Below, in pieces: positions 50,105 through 58,193 of a stretch of 64,000 bases of DNA. A program made the position numbers and the translations under genes. Under the pieces are notes generated by a model. That model had not been told where the DNA came from. It saw only the letters and a list, made by a program, of their open reading frames with translations, and searched no databases. The DNA comes from Bradyrhizobium jicamae. Its GTDB lineage: Bacteria > Pseudomonadota > Alphaproteobacteria > Rhizobiales > Xanthobacteraceae. The DNA is taken from NCBI RefSeq assembly GCF_018130695.1, contig NZ_JAFCJX010000001.1, positions 1 through 64,000 on the forward strand, given 5' to 3'. Positions within the stretch are counted from its first letter, which is position 1. Every line of letters starts with the position of its first letter.

Positions 50105-52372
50105 CCACTTGTAGCCGAGGCTGGCGGTGATGCGCCGCCGGTCGCCATAGAAGCAGGCGGTGGCCGAGGCGCAGCTCGCGACGTAAGTCGTGTCGGCGAT
50201 GTTGATGACATTGAGCGCCGCGCGCCAACCCTGCCATTCGTAATGGATCGCGGCATCGCCGAGCACCACCGAAGGCACACGCAGCGTGTTGGCCGTGTCC
50301 GCGTAGGACGAGCCGACGTAACGCACGCCCCCGCCGAAGCCGAAGCCGCGCAGCGGCCCGTCCTGGAAGGTGTAATCGCCCCAGACCGAGCCCACCTGGT
50401 GCGGCGTGTTGGTCGGTGACTTGCCGATCAGCGCCGGGTTGAGATCCTTGCTGATGAAGAGATCATAGGTCGTGAAGGCTCCCATCAGCTTCAGACCCGG
50501 CATCACGTTTGCAACCGCCTCCAGCTCGAAGCCGCGCGAGGTCACCTCACCGTTCTGGGTCTGCAGCAGCGCGTTGTTCGGATCGGTGGTCAGCGCATTC
50601 TGCCGCTTCAGGTCGAACCAGGCCGCGGTGAAATGGCCGTTGAAGCCGTTCGGCTGGAACTTGACGCCGACCTCGGTCTGCTCGCCGGTCTCCGGCAACA
50701 GCAGCTGGTTCGACGCGTTGACGCCGATCACGGGGTTGTAGCTCGTCGCATAGGAGACATAGGGCGCGACGCCATTGTCGAAATTGTAGATCAGCCCGGC
50801 GCGGCCACTGAACTTGCTGTCGGTGCGGTTCAACTGCGTGACGCCGGTCGGGCGGTCATCCTGGCTCAGCGACACCCAGTCATTGCGGCCGCTCAGCACC
50901 AGCGTGAAATTGCCGAACTTGATCTGGTCCTGCAGATAGGCGCCGAGCTGCTGCTGGCTGATGATGAAGTTGCGAAACGGCGTCCCCGACCAGCCCGGCA
51001 GCGACGTATAGACCGGGTTCAGCGCGTTGATCGACGGCCAGCCGAAGCTGAAGCCCTGGAAGTCGTCGATCCGGTAGGTCTTCATGTCAAGCCCGAACAG
51101 CGCGGTGTGCTTCACCGGTCCGGTGTCGAAGCGATATTCGACCTGGTTGTCGAGATTGCCCTGGTTGGCGGTGTTGTGCGCGAAGAACATGTAGCGCGAC
51201 AGATCGCCGGTCGCGATGTTGGAATAGCCGTTGCCGATCAGGCCCTGATAGGTCACGTCGACATGGGCGAAGCGCGCGTTCTGGCGGAACGTGACATTGT
51301 CGGAGAGGTTGCGTTCGAACTGGTAGCCGATCATCTCCTGCTCGCGGCGGAAGGAATCGACGCTGGGATCGCCGACGAACAGCTTTGTCGGAATGCGGCC
51401 GAACGGCGCATCCGTCACCGTGCCGACATAGGGCAGGAAGTTGATGCCGCGCGTCTCGGTCTTGGTGGCGGAAGCAAGGATCGTCAGCGTGGTGTCGATG
51501 TCCGGCTTCCACGTCACCGACGGCGCGATCGAGTAATTGTTGTCGGGCGTGAAATTGACCTGCGTGCCGCCGTTCTGCACCTGGCCGACCACACGGTAGA
51601 ACAGCTGACCGTTCTGCGGCGCCGTCGGCACCGGACCGCCGAAATCGAAGCCGAGATAGGCGTTGCCGAAATTGTTGACGCCGGTCTCGACGTAGCGGAT
51701 CGGCTCGGCCGGCGGCAGCTTGCTGATGGCGTTGACGATGCCGCTCGGGCTGGAGCCGCCATAGAGCACAGCGGACGGACCGCGCAGCACCTCGACGCGC
51801 TCGAGGTTGAACGGCAGCAGCTTCCAGCTCGCATAGGAGGTGTAGAACAGCTGCAGCCCGTCGAGGAACATGCCGACGTCGTCCGACTTGAAACCGCGGA
51901 TCAGGAACCAGTCGTTGCGGGTGTCGGCGCCGAAGGTGCCGGCGGCCACGCCCGCCGAATAACGCAGCGTCTCGTCGAGCTTGCCGGGCTTCTGGTCGCG
52001 GATCTGATCGGCGCCGATCACCGAGACCGACTGCGGCGTCTCCATGATCGGCGTGTTGGTCTTGGTTCCCGTGGAACTGCGATTGGCGACATACCCCTGG
52101 ATCGGGCCGCGCGGACTCTCGACAAAGCCGACATTGCGCGCAGCAACCGGCCTCAGTGCACGCGGTGCATCCGACCGCGCGGCGCGCTGCGTGCGGCGCG
52201 GTGCCGCAGCAACGGGACGCCGGCGCGCTTCCGGCGGCGTGACCGTGACCGGCGGCAACGACTGCGCGCCAGACGGCGACGATGTGCCTTGAGCTGACGA
52301 TGCCCGCGGCAACATCGCCAAGGCGGACGCGGTCGCCAGCGTGGCGATCCGCAACATGTGAAGAGTGTTCAA
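50102..52372 (-). CDS. TonB-dependent siderophore receptor, FhuA/FoxA-like
   Basis: This is a 756-residue outer-membrane receptor. A signal peptide ending SSAQG precedes a TonB-box-like LPPVTVTPP, an Arg/Ala-rich linker of about 60 residues, and the plug (TPIMETPQSVSVIGADQIRDQ, FLIRGFKSDDVGMFLDG, VLRGPSAVLYGGSSPSGIVNAISKLPP). A beta-barrel follows, ending ASLGYKW. The CASATACFYG segment near the end matches hydroxamate-type receptors and the receptor at 23068. The likely start is TTG 52372 (AGGG upstream); ATG 52357 lacks a ribosome binding site. It heads the operon with the PepSY and small membrane-protein genes. Confidence 0.92.
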   Translation of the reverse strand: MNTLHMLRIATLATASALAMLPRASSAQGTSSPSGAQSLPPVTVTPPEARRRPVAAAPRRTQRAARSDAPRALRPVAARNVGFVESPRGPIQGYVANRSSTGTKTNTPIMETPQSVSVIGADQIRDQKPGKLDETLRYSAGVAAGTFGADTRNDWFLIRGFKSDDVGMFLDGLQLFYTSYASWKLLPFNLERVEVLRGPSAVLYGGSSPSGIVNAISKLPPAEPIRYVETGVNNFGNAYLGFDFGGPVPTAPQNGQLFYRVVGQVQNGGTQVNFTPDNNYSIAPSVTWKPDIDTTLTILASATKTETRGINFLPYVGTVTDAPFGRIPTKLFVGDPSVDSFRREQEMIGYQFERNLSDNVTFRQNARFAHVDVTYQGLIGNGYSNIATGDLSRYMFFAHNTANQGNLDNQVEYRFDTGPVKHTALFGLDMKTYRIDDFQGFSFGWPSINALNPVYTSLPGWSGTPFRNFIISQQQLGAYLQDQIKFGNFTLVLSGRNDWVSLSQDDRPTGVTQLNRTDSKFSGRAGLIYNFDNGVAPYVSYATSYNPVIGVNASNQLLLPETGEQTEVGVKFQPNGFNGHFTAAWFDLKRQNALTTDPNNALLQTQNGEVTSRGFELEAVANVMPGLKLMGAFTTYDLFISKDLNPALIGKSPTNTPHQVGSVWGDYTFQDGPLRGFGFGGGVRYVGSSYADTANTLRVPSVVLGDAAIHYEWQGWRAALNVINIADTTYVASCASATACFYGDRRRITASLGYKW

Positions 52373-52781
52373 CGCGCCCTACCCCAACTCTTAGTCCAAC
52401 GAATCCCTGTCACGTCGTCCTCGCGACGGACGGCGTGTCGTTGGAGTCGACGCTTACGTGAGGGATGGGGATTCCTCTAATAGAAGGGCTCTTAGAGAGA
52501 CTCCAAGAAGGATTCCAGAATTGCGCGCGTGACGCGTTTTCGTTCTTTCACCTGCGCGCGGCACGCGCGTTGCCATCCGTCCCGAGGATGGCTGCACTGC
52601 AAGGGTCCCACGCGCCGGTTTCGGTTCCGCGCTGTGTAAACGGCTGGAAACAATCTCGGATGTTAATCCTTGTCCTGTGTATCCGCTAACCAACACCCCA
52701 TGGACGCGCGGGCGGGCCATTGCGCTCCACCCATACGCGTGCGACAGATTGTCGTGGCCGATTCCTATTGAGGAGGATCGC
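52373..52781. other. Divergent control region with an 11-spaced inverted repeat
   Basis: This gap between the receptor and hybrid-kinase genes holds CTCTAA (52475-52480) and TTAGAG (52492-52497), an inverted repeat about 103 bases upstream of the receptor start. It vaguely recalls TTTAGAA-type iron control elements bound by Irr in rhizobia, though the half-sites are in the opposite order. I see no other gene or hairpin in the gap. Confidence 0.4.
52770..52777 (+). promoter_or_regulatory. Ribosome binding site that defines a second CTG start
   Basis: GAGGAGG (preceded by T) lies five bases before CTG 52782, the same geometry as at the PepSY gene. No in-frame ATG occurs before the PAS domain; GTG 52677 and TTG 52749 have no ribosome binding site. 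Confidence 0.5.
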
Positions 52782-54497
52782 CTGGACATCCCGTCCCTGC
52801 CCGAGCCTGACTTCAGGGCGCTGTTCGAGGCGGCTCCCGGTCTCTATCTGGTGCTGACGGCACCCCACTTTCGGATCGTTGCTGTCAGCGAAGCCTATTT
52901 GCGCGCGACCAAGACCGAGCGTGACGCGATTCTCGGCCGCTGGCTGTTCGAGGTGTTTCCGGACAATCCCGACGATCCCGCGGCAGACGGTGTCCGTAAC
53001 CTGCGCGCCTCGCTGGAGCGCGTCGTGCAGTTCCGCCGCGCCGACACCATGGCGGTGCAGAAATACGACATCCGCAAACCGACCTCTGAAGGCGGCGGGT
53101 TCGAGGTGCGCTTCTGGAGCCCGCGGAACTCGCCGGTGCTCGCAGCCAACGGCCACCTCAGCTACATTATCCACCGCGTCGAGGACGTCACCGAGTTCAT
53201 CCAGCTCAAGCAACGCGGCGCCGAGCAGGACAAGATCGCGCTCGAGCTGCGCGAGCGCACCGAGCAGATGGAAGCCGAGATCTATATGCGTGCGCGCGAG
53301 GTCGAGGCGGCCAAGGAGCAGCTCGAGGCCGAGCAGAAGCTGCGCCAGGTGCAGAAGATGGAGGCGGTCGGCCATCTCACCGGTGGCATCGCGCACGACT
53401 TCAACAACATCCTGACCGTGATCACCGGCCTGATCGACATCCTCGCCGATGCCGTGGCGCACGATCCCGGCCTTTCCTCGATCGCCCGCATGATCCTGGA
53501 CGCGGCAAGCCGCGGCGCCGAGGTGACCAAACATCTGCTCGCCTTCTCGCGCCAGCAGCCGCTGCAGCCGCGCGAGGCCGACCTCAATGCGCTGGTGCAG
53601 GACACCGCGCGCCTGCTCCGCCCGTCGCTTGGCGAGCAGATCGAGGTGGAGACCTCGCTCGAGCCCGACGCCTGGCCGGCCTTCATCGACCCCAACCACA
53701 TGGCGACCGCACTGCTCAACCTTGCCGTCAACGCCCGCGACGCGATGCCCGAGGGCGGCAAGCTGATGCTCGAGACCGGCAACGTCATCCTCGACGAGGC
53801 CTATGCCGCGACCAATGTCGAGGCCCGGCCGGGCGAATATGTCATGGTTGCCGTCAGCGACACCGGGACCGGCATCCCCGAGACCTTGAAGGAAAAGGTG
53901 TTCGAGCCGTTCTTCACCACCAAGGACACCGGCAAGGGCACGGGTCTTGGGCTCTCAATGGTCTACGGCTTCGTCAAGCAGTCGAACGGCCACATCAAGA
54001 TCTACAGCGAGGAAGGCCACGGCACGAGCATCAAGCTCTATCTGCCGCGCAGCACCGGCGAGACGGCCTATGAGGAGCCGCCTGCCTTTGTGGAGACCCG
54101 CGGTGGCAATGAATCGATCCTGGTCGTCGAGGACGATCCGCTGGTCAGGAACTATGTCAGCGCCCAGCTCGCGCAGCTCGGTTATCACGCCGTCGTCGCC
54201 GCCAACGGTCCTGAAGCCGTGAAGATCATCGACGACGGCTTCGTCCCCGATCTGCTGTTCACCGACGTCATCATGTCCGGCGGCATGAACGGCCGGCAGG
54301 TTGCTGATGCCGTGCTGGTGCGGCTGCCGACCGTCAAAGTGCTGTTCACGTCAGGCTACACCGAGGATGCGATCTTCCATCACGGCCGGCTCGATCCCGG
54401 CGTGACGTTGCTGCCAAAGCCTTACAGGAAGTCCGAACTCGCGCGGATGATCCGCCAGGTACTGGCGCAAGGCCCGGGCGCGCAGGCCGCGAAGTAA
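52782..54497 (+). CDS. Hybrid sensor histidine kinase (PAS-HisKA-HATPase-REC)
   Basis: This soluble protein has 571 residues from the proposed CTG start. A PAS domain ([33 protein letters not shown]) is followed by a coiled coil (residues about 145-195) and HisKA with phospho-acceptor His205 ([16 protein letters not shown]). The ATPase domain has an N box [12 protein letters not shown], a G1 box VSDTGTGIP and [25 protein letters not shown]-terminal receiver carries acceptor Asp495 ([14 protein letters not shown]). No membrane helix or output domain is present, so it passes phosphate to another regulator. The in-frame alternative GTG 52677 would add 35 residues. It is divergent from the iron operon. 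Confidence 0.88.
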   Translation: MDIPSLPEPDFRALFEAAPGLYLVLTAPHFRIVAVSEAYLRATKTERDAILGRWLFEVFPDNPDDPAADGVRNLRASLERVVQFRRADTMAVQKYDIRKPTSEGGGFEVRFWSPRNSPVLAANGHLSYIIHRVEDVTEFIQLKQRGAEQDKIALELRERTEQMEAEIYMRAREVEAAKEQLEAEQKLRQVQKMEAVGHLTGGIAHDFNNILTVITGLIDILADAVAHDPGLSSIARMILDAASRGAEVTKHLLAFSRQQPLQPREADLNALVQDTARLLRPSLGEQIEVETSLEPDAWPAFIDPNHMATALLNLAVNARDAMPEGGKLMLETGNVILDEAYAATNVEARPGEYVMVAVSDTGTGIPETLKEKVFEPFFTTKDTGKGTGLGLSMVYGFVKQSNGHIKIYSEEGHGTSIKLYLPRSTGETAYEEPPAFVETRGGNESILVVEDDPLVRNYVSAQLAQLGYHAVVAANGPEAVKIIDDGFVPDLLFTDVIMSGGMNGRQVADAVLVRLPTVKVLFTSGYTEDAIFHHGRLDPGVTLLPKPYRKSELARMIRQVLAQGPGAQAAK

Positions 54498-54521
54498 GCG
54501 CATTTATACGTCGCGTCCTAG

Positions 54522-55202
54522 TCAACTGCTGACCGCGCATCCGTTCAGGAACAGCGTCGCACACGCCTTGGCGCGCGCCTCGAGTGCGTCATGCGACGGC
54601 GGAGGCTTGTGTCCATACATCACGTCGCGCTGCGGCTGGAACACGAGCATGCCGAGCAGCATGCCCGCCGCGCCGTCGACGTCATCGAGCGCGATCCGTC
54701 CCCGCTTCTGCTGGATGCGCAGCCAGGCCGCCAACGCGCCGAGCGTGCGCTGCATGGCGTTCTTGTAGAAGGTCTTGGCGACGACGGGAAACTTGTCGCT
54801 GTCGGCCAAGATCATGCTCTGCAGCGCGATCACCTCACCATCGAGCACGAGTTCGGCACAAACCATGAGCGCCTTCTGCAGCGCGGTCGCGATATCGCTG
54901 CCGTCGCAGGCGCCGAGGTTCACGGTTGAGACGAAGCGGTCCAGCCGATCGTTCACCATGCCCTCGAACAGCTCCATCTTGTTCGGGACCAGGCGATACA
55001 GCGTCTTGGTCGACACGCCGGCGCGGCTCGCGACATCGGCGATGTTGGCGGCGGCAAAGCCGCGTGCGGCAAACTCGTGGCGCGCGGCTTCATAGATGAC
55101 GGCGCGGGTCTCCTCGTCGGAACGCTGCTGCGGCCGTCCACGACCACGCCGCTCGCTTGTCGCGAACTCGCCTGCCGGCTGTCTCTGATCCTTTGCAACC
55201 AT
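54522..55202 (-). CDS. TetR-family repressor of the efflux pair
   Basis: This is a 226-residue TetR protein. After a basic tail (RRGRGRPQQR), the helix-turn-helix reads FAARGFAAANIADVASRAGVSTKTLYRLVPNKMELF. The rest is a helical ligand-binding and dimer domain. ATG 55202 is preferred; TTG 55214 adds four residues. It diverges from the EmrA/EmrB genes, and a perfect inverted repeat lies over their -35 box, so it most likely represses them until a toxic compound binds. Its stop is 24 bases from the convergent hybrid-kinase stop. Confidence 0.88.
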   Translation of the reverse strand: MVAKDQRQPAGEFATSERRGRGRPQQRSDEETRAVIYEAARHEFAARGFAAANIADVASRAGVSTKTLYRLVPNKMELFEGMVNDRLDRFVSTVNLGACDGSDIATALQKALMVCAELVLDGEVIALQSMILADSDKFPVVAKTFYKNAMQRTLGALAAWLRIQQKRGRIALDDVDGAAGMLLGMLVFQPQRDVMYGHKPPPSHDALEARAKACATLFLNGCAVSS

Positions 55203-55234
55203 CACGCCATCCAAGCCATGCTTTTACATGATGC

Positions 55235-55252
55235 CTGTCATTCCATTGACAG
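55235..55252. promoter_or_regulatory. TetR operator candidate overlapping the -35 box
   Basis: CTGTCA-N6-TGACAG is a perfect inverted repeat in the 160-base gap between the tetR and emrA starts. Its right arm includes the TTGACA of the plus-strand promoter, so a bound repressor would block RNA polymerase. Confidence 0.65.
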
Positions 55253-55273
55253 TCCCAATATGCGCTCTATTTT
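55246..55273 (+). promoter_or_regulatory. Sigma-70 promoter candidate for the efflux operon
   Basis: A consensus -35 TTGACA (55246-55251) is followed after 16 bases by TATTTT (55268-55273) as -10. The start codon is about 90 bases downstream. Confidence 0.55.
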
Positions 55274-55362
55274 GGAAAATATCAAGTTTCCTAATTTGAC
55301 CTAGGCGCGAAACCAGAGATTTCCGAGCCTTGTCAGACAGATAGAACGCCAGGGAGCCCGTC

Positions 55363-56553
55363 ATGAGCCAGCACCAGACCTCCTTCAAGGCCGAAAGCCA
55401 GGTCCCGGCCGATACCGCCAGGCAGTTGATCCAGCCCGCGGAAGTCGCCCCCACCCCCGTCAAGGCCACCGGCAGGCTTCGCCGCCTCCTGCTCGCCGGC
55501 GTCGCCATCGCGGCACTCGCGGGTGCCGGCTGGTACGGCTGGGACTATTGGAGCGTCGGCCGCTTCCTCGTCTCCACCGACGACGCCTATGTGAAGGCCG
55601 ACAACACCACGATCGCGCCGAAAGTGTCCGGCTATCTCAGCAACGTGCTGGTCGGCGACAATGAACGCGTCCATGCCGGCCAGGTGCTGGCGCGAATCGA
55701 CGATCGCGACTTCAAGGTCGCGCTGGATCAAGCCAAGGCCGACGTCGCCGCGGCTGACGCTGCTGTTACCAGCAAGCGCGCGCAGCTCGACGTGCAGCAA
55801 TCCGTGATCGAAGCCGCCCGCGCGACGCTCGCGGTCGATAGCGCGACGCAGACGTTTGCCGAGCAGGAGAACAAGCGTTACACCGATCTCGCCACGACGG
55901 GTTACGGCAGCGTGCAGAATGCGCAGCAGGCACAGTCGCGCCATGCCAGCGCGCAGGCTGCGGTCGCGCGCGACACCGCGAATCTCGCCTCCGCACTCCG
56001 CCAGATCGAGCTGCTCAAGGCCGACATCGCGCAAGCCGTTGCAGCATCTGCCCGTGCCAACGCCCTGCAGCAGCAGGCCGAGCTCAATCTCGGCTACACC
56101 ACCATCATCGCGCCGATCGACGGCGTGGTCGGCAACCGCACGCTGCGCACGGGCCAGTTCGTGCAGGCCGGCACGCAGCTGATGTCGGTGGTGCCGGCGA
56201 CCGGCGCCTATGTGATCGCCAATTTCAAGGAGACGCAGCTCACCGCCGTGCGCAAGGGCCAGTCGGTCGATATCGCCGTCGACATGTTCCCGGGCCAGAC
56301 CGTGCGTGGCCATGTCGACAGCCTCGCGCCCGCCAGCGGCCAGGAATTCGCGCTGCTGCCGCCCGACAATGCCACCGGTAACTTCACCAAGGTGGTGCAG
56401 CGCATTCCCGTGAAGATCGCGCTCGACAGCACCGCCATCGAGTTGCGGCCGGGCATGTCGGTCATCCCCACCATCGCCACGCAGTCACATCCGGCGGACG
56501 CGCCGCGACCCACCGCCGCCTCTCCCAAAGTTGCGTTCGCCTCGGTCAAATAG
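55363..56553 (+). CDS. HlyD/EmrA-family membrane fusion protein
   Basis: This 396-residue periplasmic adaptor has one N-terminal anchor helix (LLLAGVAIAALAGAGWYGWDYW, residues about 46-67), then FLVSTDDAYVKADNTTIAPKVSGYLSNVLVGDNERVHAGQVLARID (lipoyl-like barrel). A long coiled-coil hairpin of Ala/Gln-rich helices follows, then a beta-barrel domain (GYTTIIAPIDGVVGNRTLRTGQFVQAG). AGGGAG precedes ATG 55363. With the adjacent 14-helix pump it would bridge to an outer-membrane TolC-like channel, which is not encoded here. Confidence 0.9.
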   Translation: MSQHQTSFKAESQVPADTARQLIQPAEVAPTPVKATGRLRRLLLAGVAIAALAGAGWYGWDYWSVGRFLVSTDDAYVKADNTTIAPKVSGYLSNVLVGDNERVHAGQVLARIDDRDFKVALDQAKADVAAADAAVTSKRAQLDVQQSVIEAARATLAVDSATQTFAEQENKRYTDLATTGYGSVQNAQQAQSRHASAQAAVARDTANLASALRQIELLKADIAQAVAASARANALQQQAELNLGYTTIIAPIDGVVGNRTLRTGQFVQAGTQLMSVVPATGAYVIANFKETQLTAVRKGQSVDIAVDMFPGQTVRGHVDSLAPASGQEFALLPPDNATGNFTKVVQRIPVKIALDSTAIELRPGMSVIPTIATQSHPADAPRPTAASPKVAFASVK

Positions 56554-56561
56554 GTGATGCC

Positions 56562-58178
56562 ATGTCCGATCTCGTACTCCCGGCCTCAAGCCCTTCCCCT
56601 CGCGCGGTAGCGGCCGCGCCCACGAATCCCGACCGCGCGAGCACCGCCACCTGGATCGCCATCTTCGCCGCCATGATCGGCGCCTTCATGGCGATCCTGA
56701 ACATCCAGATCACCAACGCCTCGCTGCTCAACATCGAGGGCGGCATCGGCACGGGCGTCGACAACGGCTCCTGGATTTCGACGTCCTATCTGATCGGCGA
56801 GATCGTGGTGATCCCTCTCACCGACTATCTCAGCCGCGTGTTCTCCTTCCGCAACATCATGCTCGGGCACGCCACGCTGTTCGCGCTGTTCTCGGTCGCC
56901 TGTGCCTTCACCAACGACCTGCCCTTGATGATCGCGATGCGCGGCCTGCAGGGCTTCTTCGGCGGCGTGCTGATCCCGATGGCGTTCACGCTGGTTTTCA
57001 CCAAGCTGCCGAAGCCGCAGCAGCCGATCGGGCTTGCGATGTTCTCGCTCGCGGTGACCTTTGCGCCCGCGATCGGCCCGACCATCGGCGGCTATCTCAC
57101 CGAGAATTACGGCTGGCAGACTATCTTCTTCGTCAACGTGATCCCGACCGCAGCCATGGTGACGATCCTGTTCTTCACCCTGGAACGCCAGCCGATGCAG
57201 CTCAAGCTGCTGCGCGAAGGCGACTGGCTCGGTATCGCCACGATGGCGATCGGCCTCTCGGCACTGCAGGCGGTGCTGGAGGAAGGCAACAAGGACGACT
57301 GGTTCGGCTCGCCCTTCATCGTCAAGCTCGCGATCGTCGCCGCCGTTAGCCTGTCGCTGTTCGTCTGGATCGAGCTCGTGGTCGAGAAGCCGCTGATCCG
57401 GCTTCGGCTGTTGACCCAGCGCAGCTTCGGCTTCGGCACCATCTCGGCGGTGTTCGTCGGCTTCGCGCTGTTCGGCTCGGTCTATCTGCTGCCGGCCTAT
57501 CTCGGCCAGGTGCAGCGTTACAATGCCGAGCAGATCGGCCAGGTGCTGGCCTGGACCGGCCTGCCGCAGCTGCTGCTGATCCCGCTAGTGCCCAAGCTGA
57601 TGCAGCGCTTCGATGCGCGCTTCATTGCCTTCGTCGGCATGATCCTGTTCGCGGTCTCGTCCTTCATGAACACCGCGATGTCGCTCGACTATTCCGGCGA
57701 CCAGCTGTTCATCCCGAACATCGTCCGCGCCATCGGTCAGGCGCTGATGCTGGCGCCGCTCTCGGCGGTCAGCCTCGGCAGCGTCGCGCCGCAGGATGCG
57801 GCCGCCGCCTCCGGCATCTCCAACATGATGCGCAACCTCGGCGGCGCGGTCGGCACCGCGCTGCTCGCGACCATTGTCACCAAGCGCGAGCAGTTCCACT
57901 CCAACATCATCGGCCAGTCCGTCGATCTCGGCCGCGAGGAGGTGCGCGCCCGGATCGCCGAGATATCAGCCTACTTCCAGGCGCACGGCGTCACTGACCC
58001 CGCCACCGCGCACCATCAGGCGCTGGTCGCGCTCGGCAATACCGTGAAGCGCCAGGCGCTGGTGCTCGGCTTCAGCGACACCTTTGCCGTGATCGGAATC
58101 GTGCTGATCCTCGCGGCGATCGCGATCCTGCTCACCGGCAAGCCGAAGGGCGCGACCGGCGGCGGCGCCGCGCACTAA
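56562..58178 (+). CDS. EmrB/QacA-type MFS multidrug efflux pump (DHA2 family)
   Basis: This 538-residue inner-membrane proton antiporter has about 14 helices. Motifs include FMAILNIQITNASLLNIEGGIG (DHA2 helix 1), GFFGGVLIPMAFTLVFTKLP and motif C-like AIGPTIGGYLTENYGWQTIFFVNVI. The acidic residue in helix 1 typical of DHA2 pumps (usually D) is replaced by N-I in this copy, as in many EmrB relatives. The start is 8 bases after the emrA-like stop. It pumps hydrophobic drugs or plant phenolics outward; the specific substrate is unknown. Confidence 0.9.
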   Translation: MSDLVLPASSPSPRAVAAAPTNPDRASTATWIAIFAAMIGAFMAILNIQITNASLLNIEGGIGTGVDNGSWISTSYLIGEIVVIPLTDYLSRVFSFRNIMLGHATLFALFSVACAFTNDLPLMIAMRGLQGFFGGVLIPMAFTLVFTKLPKPQQPIGLAMFSLAVTFAPAIGPTIGGYLTENYGWQTIFFVNVIPTAAMVTILFFTLERQPMQLKLLREGDWLGIATMAIGLSALQAVLEEGNKDDWFGSPFIVKLAIVAAVSLSLFVWIELVVEKPLIRLRLLTQRSFGFGTISAVFVGFALFGSVYLLPAYLGQVQRYNAEQIGQVLAWTGLPQLLLIPLVPKLMQRFDARFIAFVGMILFAVSSFMNTAMSLDYSGDQLFIPNIVRAIGQALMLAPLSAVSLGSVAPQDAAAASGISNMMRNLGGAVGTALLATIVTKREQFHSNIIGQSVDLGREEVRARIAEISAYFQAHGVTDPATAHHQALVALGNTVKRQALVLGFSDTFAVIGIVLILAAIAILLTGKPKGATGGGAAH

Positions 58179-58193
58179 TCCAACCCCGGCGCT

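Noticed and set aside
50633..52297. A 554-codon plus-strand frame
   Set aside because: Antisense shadow of the second TonB receptor.
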